Shown piece after piece: positions 25,137-33,403 of a stretch of DNA of 53,567 nt (positions are counted from its first letter, which is position 1; each line of letters opens with the position of its first letter). The position numbers were made by a program, and so were the translations under genes. The notes beneath the pieces are model-generated. The model was not told the origin of the DNA. It saw nothing but the letters and a program-made list of their open reading frames with translations, and ran no database searches. The stretch spans positions 1-53,567 of the forward strand of contig CAAFMS010000008.1 in NCBI GenBank assembly GCA_900764105.1, written 5' to 3'. The stretch comes from Clostridia bacterium. Its GTDB lineage: Bacteria; Bacillota; Clostridia; Christensenellales; Borkfalkiaceae.

Positions 25137-25272
25137 GGCTGTAAAAAATATCTGTCGGGACGTCGTCCCGTACAATTCGCGGTATACAACGATTGTTTCA
25201 AATGTAGCCAATTAAAATCAGAATACAAAAAAAGACAACCGACACAATGATTCGGGCGTCTTTTTTACAGCC
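25137..25272. mobile_element. MITE-like 136-bp element with 12-bp terminal inverted repeats
   Basis: GGCTGTAAAAAA at 25137-25148 is repeated exactly inverted at 25261-25272. Inside are a GGGACG-T-CGTCCC palindrome (25157-25169) and a second hairpin near the right end (AAAGAC...GTCTTT, 25227-25266). The right end doubles as a bidirectional terminator for the convergent trmO and ATPase-like genes. There is no coding capacity. Confidence 0.65.
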
Positions 25273-25277
25273 AAATT

Positions 25278-27143
25278 TTAAACCGTTTCGGTTAAATTTC
25301 TGCAAGAGTTAAGTAAAACAGAGTTGTCCAAAATCACCCCGAGAAGTACCGCGAGCGACAATCCGTCGAAATTCAACGCAAGTTTAAGAGCAACGGCAAG
25401 TCCTATCAGAACGACTTTCCCTATTATAGCAAGAAGAAGGTTTTGTCTTATAACTTTTTTAAGTCTTCTCGCAATCTTAACGGCAAAGGGAACCTTTCTG
25501 ATTTCGCCGAACGGAATTGCGATTTTACCACATTCTTTATCGCCGTTCATAATTATAGCGAGTTCGATTTTATCTATCGTTTCTTTGTCGTTCGACGCGT
25601 CGCCTACAAATACAGCGTTGTTTTCGGCAACGTATTTCGCCTTGTAGTCCGCCGAAGCGTTGGCAACCGCAGACGAAAATTCAATGTCTTCTTTCACGTC
25701 GTCAACGACTTCTACGTCGTCTCCGCTTAATAGTTCGACTTTAACTCCGACGTCTTCTCTAAGTTCCTTTACTGCTCCGCGAGCGTCAGCCTTGACGGCA
25801 AAATCAAATTTAACGTACCCGAGAAGAACGCCGTTTTCGGCGACAAACAAAGCGTAACCGTAATCGCCGTTTTTAACTTCGACTCCGTGCTTTTTAAGAA
25901 AACTTCTGTTTCCGACAACGACTTTATTTCCGTCTATATAGCACTCTACGCCTTTACCCTCGTAATACTTACCGCCCTTAACATTTATTTTTTCCACGTC
26001 CGCATAGGTGTCGAGAATGACTTTTGCAACAGCCCCTCTCGCGACGCTTTCCGCCGATACGAGAATTTTAATAAATCTTTCTTTATCCTCGGTAACCGTC
26101 TCGGTAATTTTTCCGTTTAAGTTCGTTATTACGCCCGTTTGTCCCATACATACGCAATCGACAACGGAAAGCCCGTCTATAAGTCGATTATCGGGTATAT
26201 TAACCCCGTTATCGGCAGATTTTAAAAAGGCGAACGTTCTGCTCGATTTTAGCGAATAAAGTAAGTTTCCTATTCTTGTAAACACGATAAACAGAATACC
26301 CGTATAAAGCCACTTGGAGGTCAGCAGTACGCCGTATTGTTTTATTTTGAAAAGCGGGGGAATGAACGCAATGAGAAGTCCTATTCCGAAAGTTACCAAA
26401 TCATAAAGCAAAAGATTTTTCTTTGCCTTTTTCATACGCTCCGAATCTTCGTTCCACTTCGCTTTCTGCTCGTCGGAATAATCGAGTTCGTTTATCTTTT
26501 CCGCTTTATCGTTCAAAAGAGTTCTGATAAACGCACTCAAAGAGTAAGCCAGGATTATAAGACTTCCCGCCAACCTGTAACCGAAATACAGAATGACGAA
26601 CGACGAGACGAGAATAATAATCTTTTCGCCGAAATACCTCTTCTCCGCAAAATCTGATATTATCGAATAAAGCGTTTCGTAGCCGGCCAAAGCGTATCCG
26701 AACATATAAATCCAGTTCGAGACGTCTTTCTTGCGTAAAATAAAGCCGATCAAAATCAAAACAGCCGAAATCGAAAGAATAACCACGCTCTCGATAATAT
26801 CGAATTTTCTCTCTTTCTTCTTTTCGGTTTTTTTATCTTCTTCCGTCTCCTCTTCGGGGTCGGTTTGCTCTCCGCCCGGCGCGGTATCTTTTACTTCCTC
26901 GTCTCCGCCGAAATCGAACTCGATATTTTCTTCTTCAAAAATACCGCATATCGCGCTGAAAACGTCGTAATCGCTCGTCTTATCGCCTATTCCGTAGCGA
27001 AGAGACTTGTTTTCAATATCGAATTTGGCGTCAAGAACGCCGTTTACGAGTTTAATTTTTTCGATGATTTCTTCAAGTTTTTCCTCGGAAATCCCGTCGA
27101 AATCTTCCACTTTGTATTCGATTATCTTAATTTTATCGTCCAT
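25278..27143 (-). CDS. P1B-type ATPase-like protein lacking catalytic Asp and actuator domain
   Basis: A 621-residue protein with heavy-metal P-type ATPase layout. It has an HMA-like N-terminal fold (residues 1-80), an acidic linker (81-112), about six membrane helices and a C-terminal HAD domain. The phosphorylation motif DKTGT is replaced by GQTGV (CMGQTGVIT, 332-340; G334 takes the Asp place). The TGES actuator domain is missing, since only ~40 charged residues join the helices around 210-245. There is no CPC motif. GDGIND reads GDASND (514-519), while a GN nucleotide-site remnant is at 411. Ion pumping is very unlikely. It may act as a sensor or scaffold. Follows the M29 peptidase by 17 bp with SD GAGGG. 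Confidence 0.85.
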   Translation of the reverse strand: MDDKIKIIEYKVEDFDGISEEKLEEIIEKIKLVNGVLDAKFDIENKSLRYGIGDKTSDYDVFSAICGIFEEENIEFDFGGDEEVKDTAPGGEQTDPEEETEEDKKTEKKKERKFDIIESVVILSISAVLILIGFILRKKDVSNWIYMFGYALAGYETLYSIISDFAEKRYFGEKIIILVSSFVILYFGYRLAGSLIILAYSLSAFIRTLLNDKAEKINELDYSDEQKAKWNEDSERMKKAKKNLLLYDLVTFGIGLLIAFIPPLFKIKQYGVLLTSKWLYTGILFIVFTRIGNLLYSLKSSRTFAFLKSADNGVNIPDNRLIDGLSVVDCVCMGQTGVITNLNGKITETVTEDKERFIKILVSAESVARGAVAKVILDTYADVEKINVKGGKYYEGKGVECYIDGNKVVVGNRSFLKKHGVEVKNGDYGYALFVAENGVLLGYVKFDFAVKADARGAVKELREDVGVKVELLSGDDVEVVDDVKEDIEFSSAVANASADYKAKYVAENNAVFVGDASNDKETIDKIELAIIMNGDKECGKIAIPFGEIRKVPFAVKIARRLKKVIRQNLLLAIIGKVVLIGLAVALKLALNFDGLSLAVLLGVILDNSVLLNSCRNLTETV

Positions 27144-27159
27144 ACTACCCTCTCACATC

Positions 27160-28392
27160 TTATATAGCCCAATCGCCGCCAAAAAACACGTCGAAGAACT
27201 TTCCGTCCTCGGTTTCCGCTTTTATGGATAAATCTTTTGTTCCGACCATAAAATCAACGTGTTCGAGAGACACGTTAAGCCCTGCCGCTTTAATCTGATT
27301 TTCATCCATATCTGCGCCGCCTATTACGCAGTTCGGATAAGAATCGCCTATCGCAAAATGGCAACTCGCGTTTTCGTCGAAAAGCGTCTCGTAAAAAAGC
27401 GTATTTTGTTTTCTTACCGGTGAATTGTAGCCGACAAGGGCAATTTCGCCGAGATAACGAGACCCCTCGTCGGTTTCGATTATACTCTTCAGATTGTCTA
27501 ACCCCTTTTCTGCGCCGTAATCGACTATTTTTCCGTCTTTAAATTCAAACCAGAAGTTCTCGATTATCTGTCCGTTTCTGCAAAGCGGCATAGAAGCCGA
27601 TAATTTTCCGTTCGCCGAATTTCTGTCCGGAGACGAGAAAACCTCCTCGGTCGGAATGTTAGCGGCGAACTTTACGCCGTCAAAAACGCCCGCTTCCGCT
27701 CCGCCGCAGAATAGATAGTTTTCGGGAAGTCCTATCGAAAAATCTGTCCCGATAGAATTTTTATAGTGCAACTTCTTTATTTTTGCCCCGTTTAATTTAT
27801 CGCAACGACTTTGAAGCGTATTCTGATGCTCTTCCCACGCCTTTACGGGATCGTCGGCAGAAAGTCTCGCGGTATCGATGATAGCCTGCCAGAGTTTTTT
27901 CATAGCCTCGGCAACGGACAAATCGGGATATACCTTTTTAGCCCATTTTTTGTTTGGATAGGCGAACAAACTCCATCTTATCTTGTTAGACGAGGTATAG
28001 TCCCTGAATTTTGAAAACGCGGCGTTTTTAGCCCTCCTGTATATCGCGATTTTCTCGGGATTGATACCTTTGAAATTTTCGGGGTCGTCCGAAATAATCG
28101 CCATATACGCCACTTTTTTATCGACGAACGACTCCCTTTGAATTTTTTCCCATTCGGAAATAATTGCGAGTTGTTTTTTCGTCTTGTACCTGAAACCGTA
28201 TCTCGATACGATCTCGTCATTCCATAAAACTTCGACGTCCGACGCGCCGTTCTTATAAGCCGAAAGGACGATTTCTTCGACGAAATCGGCTGCGTTTACC
28301 GGCGCGGAAATTACAAGCGTTTCCTTCTTTTGAAGATTAACGCCCGTTTTTACAACGAGTTCAGCATATTTTTTTAATATTTTCTTATTCAT
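27160..28392 (-). CDS. M29-family metallo-aminopeptidase
   Basis: A 410-residue cytoplasmic peptidase of the M29 (thermophilic aminopeptidase, AmpS/PepS) family, which removes N-terminal residues using two metal ions. Typical motifs are IPTEEVFSSPDR (metal Glu pair), GDSYPNCVIGGADMDENQ, LEHVDFMVGTKDL near the C terminus, and HFAIGDS. The start is taken as ATG 28392, 9 bp after the -10 box; the ATG at 28401 would lie directly against the -10. It is the first gene of a likely operon with the ATPase-like gene. Confidence 0.9.
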   Translation of the reverse strand: MNKKILKKYAELVVKTGVNLQKKETLVISAPVNAADFVEEIVLSAYKNGASDVEVLWNDEIVSRYGFRYKTKKQLAIISEWEKIQRESFVDKKVAYMAIISDDPENFKGINPEKIAIYRRAKNAAFSKFRDYTSSNKIRWSLFAYPNKKWAKKVYPDLSVAEAMKKLWQAIIDTARLSADDPVKAWEEHQNTLQSRCDKLNGAKIKKLHYKNSIGTDFSIGLPENYLFCGGAEAGVFDGVKFAANIPTEEVFSSPDRNSANGKLSASMPLCRNGQIIENFWFEFKDGKIVDYGAEKGLDNLKSIIETDEGSRYLGEIALVGYNSPVRKQNTLFYETLFDENASCHFAIGDSYPNCVIGGADMDENQIKAAGLNVSLEHVDFMVGTKDLSIKAETEDGKFFDVFFGGDWAI

Positions 28393-28401
28393 AGCAACCA
28401 T

Positions 28402-28430
28402 ATTTTAACAAAAAACATAAATATTGTCAA
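28402..28430 (-). promoter_or_regulatory. Promoter of the M29 peptidase gene, implying a leaderless mRNA
   Basis: TTGACA (28425-28430), 17-bp spacer, TAAAAT (28402-28407) on the minus strand. No room remains for a leader before ATG 28392. Confidence 0.8.
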
Positions 28431-28489
28431 GTTATCGCTTCGTCAATAAATATTTCGCTAAATTTTTTGATAATGTTTTCACTAATTCT

Positions 28490-28518
28490 TTGATTAAAGC
28501 CCGTAAATGTGATATAAT
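28490..28518 (+). promoter_or_regulatory. Promoter of the P-type ATPase gene
   Basis: TTGATT (28490-28495), 17-bp spacer, TATAAT (28513-28518). Confidence 0.75.
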
Positions 28519-28568
28519 CTTCTCACAAGTCATAAGACGTATGTAATAGATTGAAACAGGAACATAAA

Positions 28569-31163
28569 ATGGACAAAACAGACAAGAAAAAGGAACCGAA
28601 TAACGTTGCCGACAAGGTTATCGACAATTTTATTAAACCGCACATAAGAAAAAAACGGCGAAAAAAATCGGTTAAAGTACCTATTCCCGAATCAGAAAGG
28701 TTTAACCCCGACGTAATAAACGGCTTAAACAGCGAACAAGTCGCTTTAAGAACGAGACAAAATCAGACAAACGACAAGGAAAAGACCTACTCTCGTACCG
28801 TCTTTCAGATCGTTTCGTCGAATTTGTTCACGTTTTTCAACCTGCTCTGCGTTTTATGCGTTGTCGCGTTGATTATCGCGAGGGAAACGAACTGGGCGAA
28901 CTACTTTTTCGTCTTAGTTTATGCGTTAAACCTCGGAATAGGTATTTTTCAGGAAATTAAAGCAAAAAACTCGATAGAAAAACTGTCGATTTTAAATCAA
29001 CCGAACGCAGCGGTACTGAGAAATGCAAAGATTACGAAAATTCCCGTAAACGAAATAGTTTTAGACGACGTAATTAAAATATCGACGGGAGATCAGATCT
29101 GCGTGGACGGAACGGTTCTCAGCGGTTTTCTCGAAGTAAACGAATCGATGCTCACGGGCGAATCCGTCCCCGTTAAAAAAGCGGCGGGCGACACCGTTCT
29201 ATCGGGCAGTTTCGTCGTCAGCGGCTCCGCGCTTGCGGTTGTGGATAAGGTCGGCGAAGAAAGGTATATTCAAACCCTTTCCGCAAAAGCCAAGAAATTC
29301 AAAAAACCGCACTCCGAACTTATGATAACCTTGCAATGGATCATAAGGGTTATAGGCTTTTTGATTATTCCCGTAAGCATCGGAACGGCTTTAACGAATT
29401 ATAACGCTATTATACGAGGCGGCAATCCGGCGTTTATCGCAGGCGGTAAATTGACAGCAGACGGCGTCGTGGAAGTTGTAAGCAGAACCACTTCGGTCGT
29501 TATCGGTATGATTCCTTCGGGAATGTTTCTTTTGACTACTCTCGCCTTGGCGGTCGGCGTTATAAGGCTCGCAAACAGGCATACTTCCGTACAGGATATG
29601 TACTCGCTCGAAATGCTCGCAAGAGTTGACGTCCTCTGTCTCGATAAAACGGGAACGATTACAGACGGCAGAATGAAAGTCTCGAACTGTATTCTGTTCA
29701 ACAGCACTTATCCGTATTCGGTAAACGAAATAATCGCCTCTATGCAACACGCCTTAAACGACAACAATCAAACGGCAAGAGCGCTTAAAAATTATTTCGG
29801 CAATCAATCGAAACTCGTATCGAGTAAGAAAATACCGTTTTCGTCCGAACGAAAATATTCGGCGGTAACGTTTACCAACAACAAAGAAGAAATCGGAACT
29901 TTCGTACTTGGCGCTCCCGAATTTATTATCGAAAAAAGATATATGGGTTCGTCGGTGAAAAACCAGATCGAACACTACACTTCTCTCGGACAAAGGGTTC
30001 TGATGCTCGCAAAATCCGATAAACCTATCGAAGACGACAAAATACCGAAAGACGTAAGACCTTTCGCTCTTATAACTCTCAGCGACAATATCAGAAGAGA
30101 CGCGATAAAGACAATCGACTGGTTTAAGAAAAACGACGTCGCCGTGAAAGTTATTTCGGGCGATAACCCCATGACCGTAGCCGAAGTCGCAAGACGCGCG
30201 GGAATAGACGGCGCGGACAAATTCGTAAGTTTGGAGGGGATGAACGAAACCGAGGTCATAAACGTTGCGAACAAATACAACGTTTTCGGAAGAGTTACAC
30301 CCGATCAGAAAGCGATTCTTGTTAAAGCGATAAAATCCGTCGGTCACACCGTCGCAATGACGGGCGACGGCGTAAACGATATCCTCGCAATGAAAGAGTC
30401 CGACTGTTCCATAACGGTAGCAACGGGAAGCGACGCGACGAAAAATATCGCCCATATAGTTTTAATGGACAACAACTTCAACTCTATTCCGCACGTCGTT
30501 GCAGAGGGTCGAAGGGTTATAAACAACATCGAGAAATCGTCCTCGCTTTTCCTTATGAAAACGCTGTTTACCATGGCTCTCGCAATAGTTTCGATTTTCT
30601 CGAAAGAATTGTTTTTGCTCGAAAGCAGTATGATGATGCTTCTCGAAATGCTCGTTATAGGCTTCGGTTCGTTTGCCCTTTCGATGCAACCGAATACAAA
30701 CAAAGTCCACGGAAAATTTATCGGCTATCTGATATCGCACGCCCTGCCCGGCACTTGTATTTTAATGTTTAATATTTTACTCTTTAAAATACTCGACAAG
30801 CATACGCCGATACAATTCAACACGCCGACAAACGGAATGTTCAATACTCTTCTCGTTGCGGCGTTGACGTTCGGAGGTATCTCGTATTTCTATATTATAT
30901 GCAAGCCGTACAACCTTTACAGATTTATCGTTACGGCAATTATAGTAATTACGTCGGTCGTTTGCCTCTGTCGATTTATGCCGCTTATGATGAAATTGCC
31001 GAATATCACAACCGATTTCGCTCATAACTGGCAATATGTGACTTTGCTGCTATGCTTAATAGAAGCGGACGTCATTTTGGGCAAGGCTCTCACCTTCTGT
31101 TTCGAATCGTTAAACAGAAAATTGGCAAAAAACCACAGAACGATTATAAGTCCGTTGGACTAA
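28569..31163 (+). CDS. P-type cation-transporting ATPase
   Basis: An 865-residue P-type ATPase with all catalytic motifs: MLTGESVPVKK in the actuator domain, CLDKTGTITDG with the phosphorylated Asp, MTGDGVNDILAMKESDCS at the hinge. M4 carries IPSGM in place of the PEGL of Ca2+/Mg2+ pumps, as in an uncharacterised HAD-IC subgroup of Firmicutes, so the ion is not predictable. The N terminus is unusually basic (KPHIRKKRRKKSVKVP). The start is ATG 28569 with CAGGA 6-8 nt upstream; a TTG at 28551 is in frame but less likely. Terminated by a strong bidirectional hairpin. Confidence 0.9.
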   Translation: MDKTDKKKEPNNVADKVIDNFIKPHIRKKRRKKSVKVPIPESERFNPDVINGLNSEQVALRTRQNQTNDKEKTYSRTVFQIVSSNLFTFFNLLCVLCVVALIIARETNWANYFFVLVYALNLGIGIFQEIKAKNSIEKLSILNQPNAAVLRNAKITKIPVNEIVLDDVIKISTGDQICVDGTVLSGFLEVNESMLTGESVPVKKAAGDTVLSGSFVVSGSALAVVDKVGEERYIQTLSAKAKKFKKPHSELMITLQWIIRVIGFLIIPVSIGTALTNYNAIIRGGNPAFIAGGKLTADGVVEVVSRTTSVVIGMIPSGMFLLTTLALAVGVIRLANRHTSVQDMYSLEMLARVDVLCLDKTGTITDGRMKVSNCILFNSTYPYSVNEIIASMQHALNDNNQTARALKNYFGNQSKLVSSKKIPFSSERKYSAVTFTNNKEEIGTFVLGAPEFIIEKRYMGSSVKNQIEHYTSLGQRVLMLAKSDKPIEDDKIPKDVRPFALITLSDNIRRDAIKTIDWFKKNDVAVKVISGDNPMTVAEVARRAGIDGADKFVSLEGMNETEVINVANKYNVFGRVTPDQKAILVKAIKSVGHTVAMTGDGVNDILAMKESDCSITVATGSDATKNIAHIVLMDNNFNSIPHVVAEGRRVINNIEKSSSLFLMKTLFTMALAIVSIFSKELFLLESSMMMLLEMLVIGFGSFALSMQPNTNKVHGKFIGYLISHALPGTCILMFNILLFKILDKHTPIQFNTPTNGMFNTLLVAALTFGGISYFYIICKPYNLYRFIVTAIIVITSVVCLCRFMPLMMKLPNITTDFAHNWQYVTLLLCLIEADVILGKALTFCFESLNRKLAKNHRTIISPLD

Positions 31164-31206
31164 CGCTATCGGATTTTTCGTTATCGGAAAAAATGTTTTA
31201 AAAAAA

Positions 31207-31238
31207 CAAGATACCTGACAAATGTATCAGGTACCTTG
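31207..31238. terminator. Bidirectional terminator between the P-ATPase and CobW genes
   Basis: CAAGATACCTGA pairs with TCAGGTACCTTG (one A.C mismatch), with T-runs on both strands. Confidence 0.9.
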
Positions 31239-31260
31239 TTTTTATTTGATTTGCTATTAT

Positions 31261-31289
31261 ACGGGACGGCGACTTTAAGGCGACGTCCC
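31261..31289. repeat. GGGACG/CGTCCC palindromic element
   Basis: ACGGGACG and CGTCCC flank a 15-bp centre, followed by TTTTT on the plus strand. The same ACGGGACG arms occur at 25156-25170 and at both ends of the 49851-50025 element. Confidence 0.55.
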
Positions 31290-31322
31290 TTTTTCTAATT
31301 TTGCAAATTTTATATATTATTC

Positions 31323-32255
31323 TTACTGTAAAGAAACTACGGGATTTTCGATTTCCGTTATCGGCTCCGACTTTAAATATTCGAGAATTATCTGCGGTTC
31401 GTCCTGCTCGTTTTCGGATAGATAATGTATTCTCGCCCTTAAATGAACCCACGCTTTGTTTTTGAGTTTCAAGGGTTTATCCGACGAACACAAATGCCCT
31501 ATAAGTTGAATATCGTTCGCGCAACAAGTCATTGCGAGTCTGCCCGCAACGAAGGTGTTTTCGGGTAGTTTCGACGATAAAACCGTCATACAGTTAAACT
31601 CGACTATTTTCCCCTCGTACCTCGACCGATTGTCGAAAGTATCGATATAAAACACGCCGAAATCATCGTCGGAAATCTTCATTTCGTCGGCGATTTTATA
31701 AGGCAATTCCTCTACGAAACTGACGGGGTTTCCGTCTTTACCGAGAGTGATGAAATACGCGTTTTTATTGATAAGTTTCAGACTTCTCTTATACCCCGCC
31801 ATTTCCGACGACTCTTCGCATCTGTTCATTATAACGATGTCGGAAGAACCTACCATATCCTGAAACTTCTGTCTCATATTGTTGAAGTAAATTTTGAACG
31901 TGGTAGCGTCGATAATCGTAAAAGTCTGTTCGACCATAACGTAAGGCGGGAGTTTGATATTTTCCCAATCCCACATTGCGTTTTCTTCGATAAATAAAGC
32001 GTGCGGCTTATTTACCATTATCAAATCGTTGATTTTTTCGGCTGTGAAATCTTCGGGGCTTTCAAACTGATAGTATACGGCGTTAACTTTCGCAAGAGCG
32101 GAGGGGTCATACTCGACTTCGCCCTCTTCTGTAGATAAAACGAGCACTCTGCCTATATCGCCGAAATCGCCGTTTAAAAGCGAATCTATGATAAAGGTGG
32201 TTTTTCCGCTTTCAAGTATTCCTCTTACGAGTACCGCGGGGAAGGTTCTTGCCAT
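31323..32255 (-). CDS. CobW-like GTPase without the CxCC metal motif
   Basis: A 310-residue G3E-GTPase relative. It has a P-loop GILESGKTTF at residues 12-21 and a Walker B-like region PHALFIEENAMWDW. The CxCC metal-binding motif seen in the partner is absent, because the region after VLSTEEGEVEYDPS holds no cysteines. The NKxD motif is replaced by NRCEE. The C-terminal CobW_C domain carries single cysteines (MTCCANDIQLIGHLCSS). Its start follows AGGAG and is 3 bp from the upstream cobW stop, so the two are coexpressed. It may be a non-canonical partner of the His-rich CobW. Confidence 0.78.
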   Translation of the reverse strand: MARTFPAVLVRGILESGKTTFIIDSLLNGDFGDIGRVLVLSTEEGEVEYDPSALAKVNAVYYQFESPEDFTAEKINDLIMVNKPHALFIEENAMWDWENIKLPPYVMVEQTFTIIDATTFKIYFNNMRQKFQDMVGSSDIVIMNRCEESSEMAGYKRSLKLINKNAYFITLGKDGNPVSFVEELPYKIADEMKISDDDFGVFYIDTFDNRSRYEGKIVEFNCMTVLSSKLPENTFVAGRLAMTCCANDIQLIGHLCSSDKPLKLKNKAWVHLRARIHYLSENEQDEPQIILEYLKSEPITEIENPVVSLQ

Positions 32256-32258
32256 ATT

Positions 32259-33341
32259 TTATTCTCCTAAAAAGAGATTTTCGATTTTCTTCTCGTCAAT
32301 CTTAGAACCTATAACGCAAAGCTTACCCGTGTAATCGGGTTCGCCGAGTCTTATTTCATAATCGCCCGCAACGAGATCGAAATAATACCATTTTTCGTTG
32401 TCAGCCGCTTTTACAACCCCTTTCGCTCTTAAAATTACTCCGAGACCCGCATTTTCGTCGCATAAAGTCTTTAATGCGGCTTCGAGTTTTTCCTTAGTGA
32501 ACGAAACGGGGGTTTCTACGCCCCAACTCGTAAACACTTCGTCGGCATGATGATGGTGATGATGCTCGTGTTCGCCATGCTCGTGGTGACAACAATGGTC
32601 GTGTTCATCCTCATCGTCATCGTCGTGGTCGTGGTGGCAACAATGATCGTGTTCGTCCTCGTCGTCATCGTCATGGTCGTGGTGGCAGCAATGTCCGTGA
32701 GCATCATGCTCGTCAAGTTCGAGACTCTTCAAAAGAGCGTCAACGTTATGCGTATCTCCCTCGAGAACTTCGAGAAGTTTATCCGCTTCGAGTTCGGTTA
32801 CGGGCGTAGTTACTACGGTTGCGTGAGGATTAAGCGACTTTATAAGTTCGACAGCCGCCAAAACCTTATCGTTCGTAAGTTTATCGGCTTTGGAAACAAT
32901 GATAGTATTCGCCTGTTTGACCTGATCGTCGTAAAACTCGCCGAAGTTCTTGTAGTACATTTTGCATTTGCCGCCGTCAACTACGGTTGCTACGATATTT
33001 ATCTTCAAAGGCTCGTCCACTTTCTCGATAGCCTTAATTATATCGGAAAGTTTACCCACGCCCGACGGTTCTATTATAATTCTGTCGGGAGCGTAATTCT
33101 CTACGAGTTCTTTCATAGATTTAGAAAAATCGCCGACGAGCGAGCAGCATATACAACCCGAATTTATTTCCTTGATCTGTACTCCGCTGTTTTTTAAGAA
33201 CGACCCGTCCACGCCTATTTCGCCGAATTCGTTTTCGATAAGAACGACTTTTTCGTTTTTCAGTTTGCTCTCAAACAACTTTTTGATGAGCGTTGTTTTT
33301 CCTGCGCCCAAAAAACCCGATATTACGTCTATTTTAATCAT
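32259..33341 (-). CDS. CobW/Zng1-type GTPase metallochaperone with His/Asp-rich insert
   Basis: A 360-residue G3E GTPase. The P-loop is GFLGAGKTT (9-17), the metal motif is GCICCS (C63, C65, C66), and the G4 motif is SKADKL. An insert of about 55 residues before the C-terminal domain repeats a 16-residue unit built from HCCHHD and DDDDEDE, then runs into HEHHHHHH. Such inserts bind Zn, Ni or Co. Family members insert metals into client enzymes or help zinc homeostasis. The start is ATG 33341, 8 nt after AAGGAAG; the GTG at 33350 lies on the SD. The metal cannot be determined. Confidence 0.88.
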   Translation of the reverse strand: MIKIDVISGFLGAGKTTLIKKLFESKLKNEKVVLIENEFGEIGVDGSFLKNSGVQIKEINSGCICCSLVGDFSKSMKELVENYAPDRIIIEPSGVGKLSDIIKAIEKVDEPLKINIVATVVDGGKCKMYYKNFGEFYDDQVKQANTIIVSKADKLTNDKVLAAVELIKSLNPHATVVTTPVTELEADKLLEVLEGDTHNVDALLKSLELDEHDAHGHCCHHDHDDDDEDEHDHCCHHDHDDDDEDEHDHCCHHEHGEHEHHHHHHADEVFTSWGVETPVSFTKEKLEAALKTLCDENAGLGVILRAKGVVKAADNEKWYYFDLVAGDYEIRLGEPDYTGKLCVIGSKIDEKKIENLFLGE

Positions 33342-33364
33342 TTTTAACACTTCCTTATAATCAA

Positions 33365-33385
33365 GGGCGCAAATAATTTGCGCCC
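33365..33385. terminator. Hairpin between rhaA and the cobW pair
   Basis: GGGCGCAAAT pairs with ATTTGCGCCC. The T-run (GTTTTTG) is on the plus strand only, opposite to the direction of both neighbouring genes, so it is a poor terminator for rhaA; it may process or shield mRNA ends. Confidence 0.5.
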
Positions 33386-33403
33386 GTTTTTGTTTTTATT
33401 GAA

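Noticed and set aside
32516..32716. Frames rich in Thr/Met or Val on both strands near 32.6 kb
   Set aside because: They arise from the His/Asp-codon repeat of the CobW insert read in other frames.
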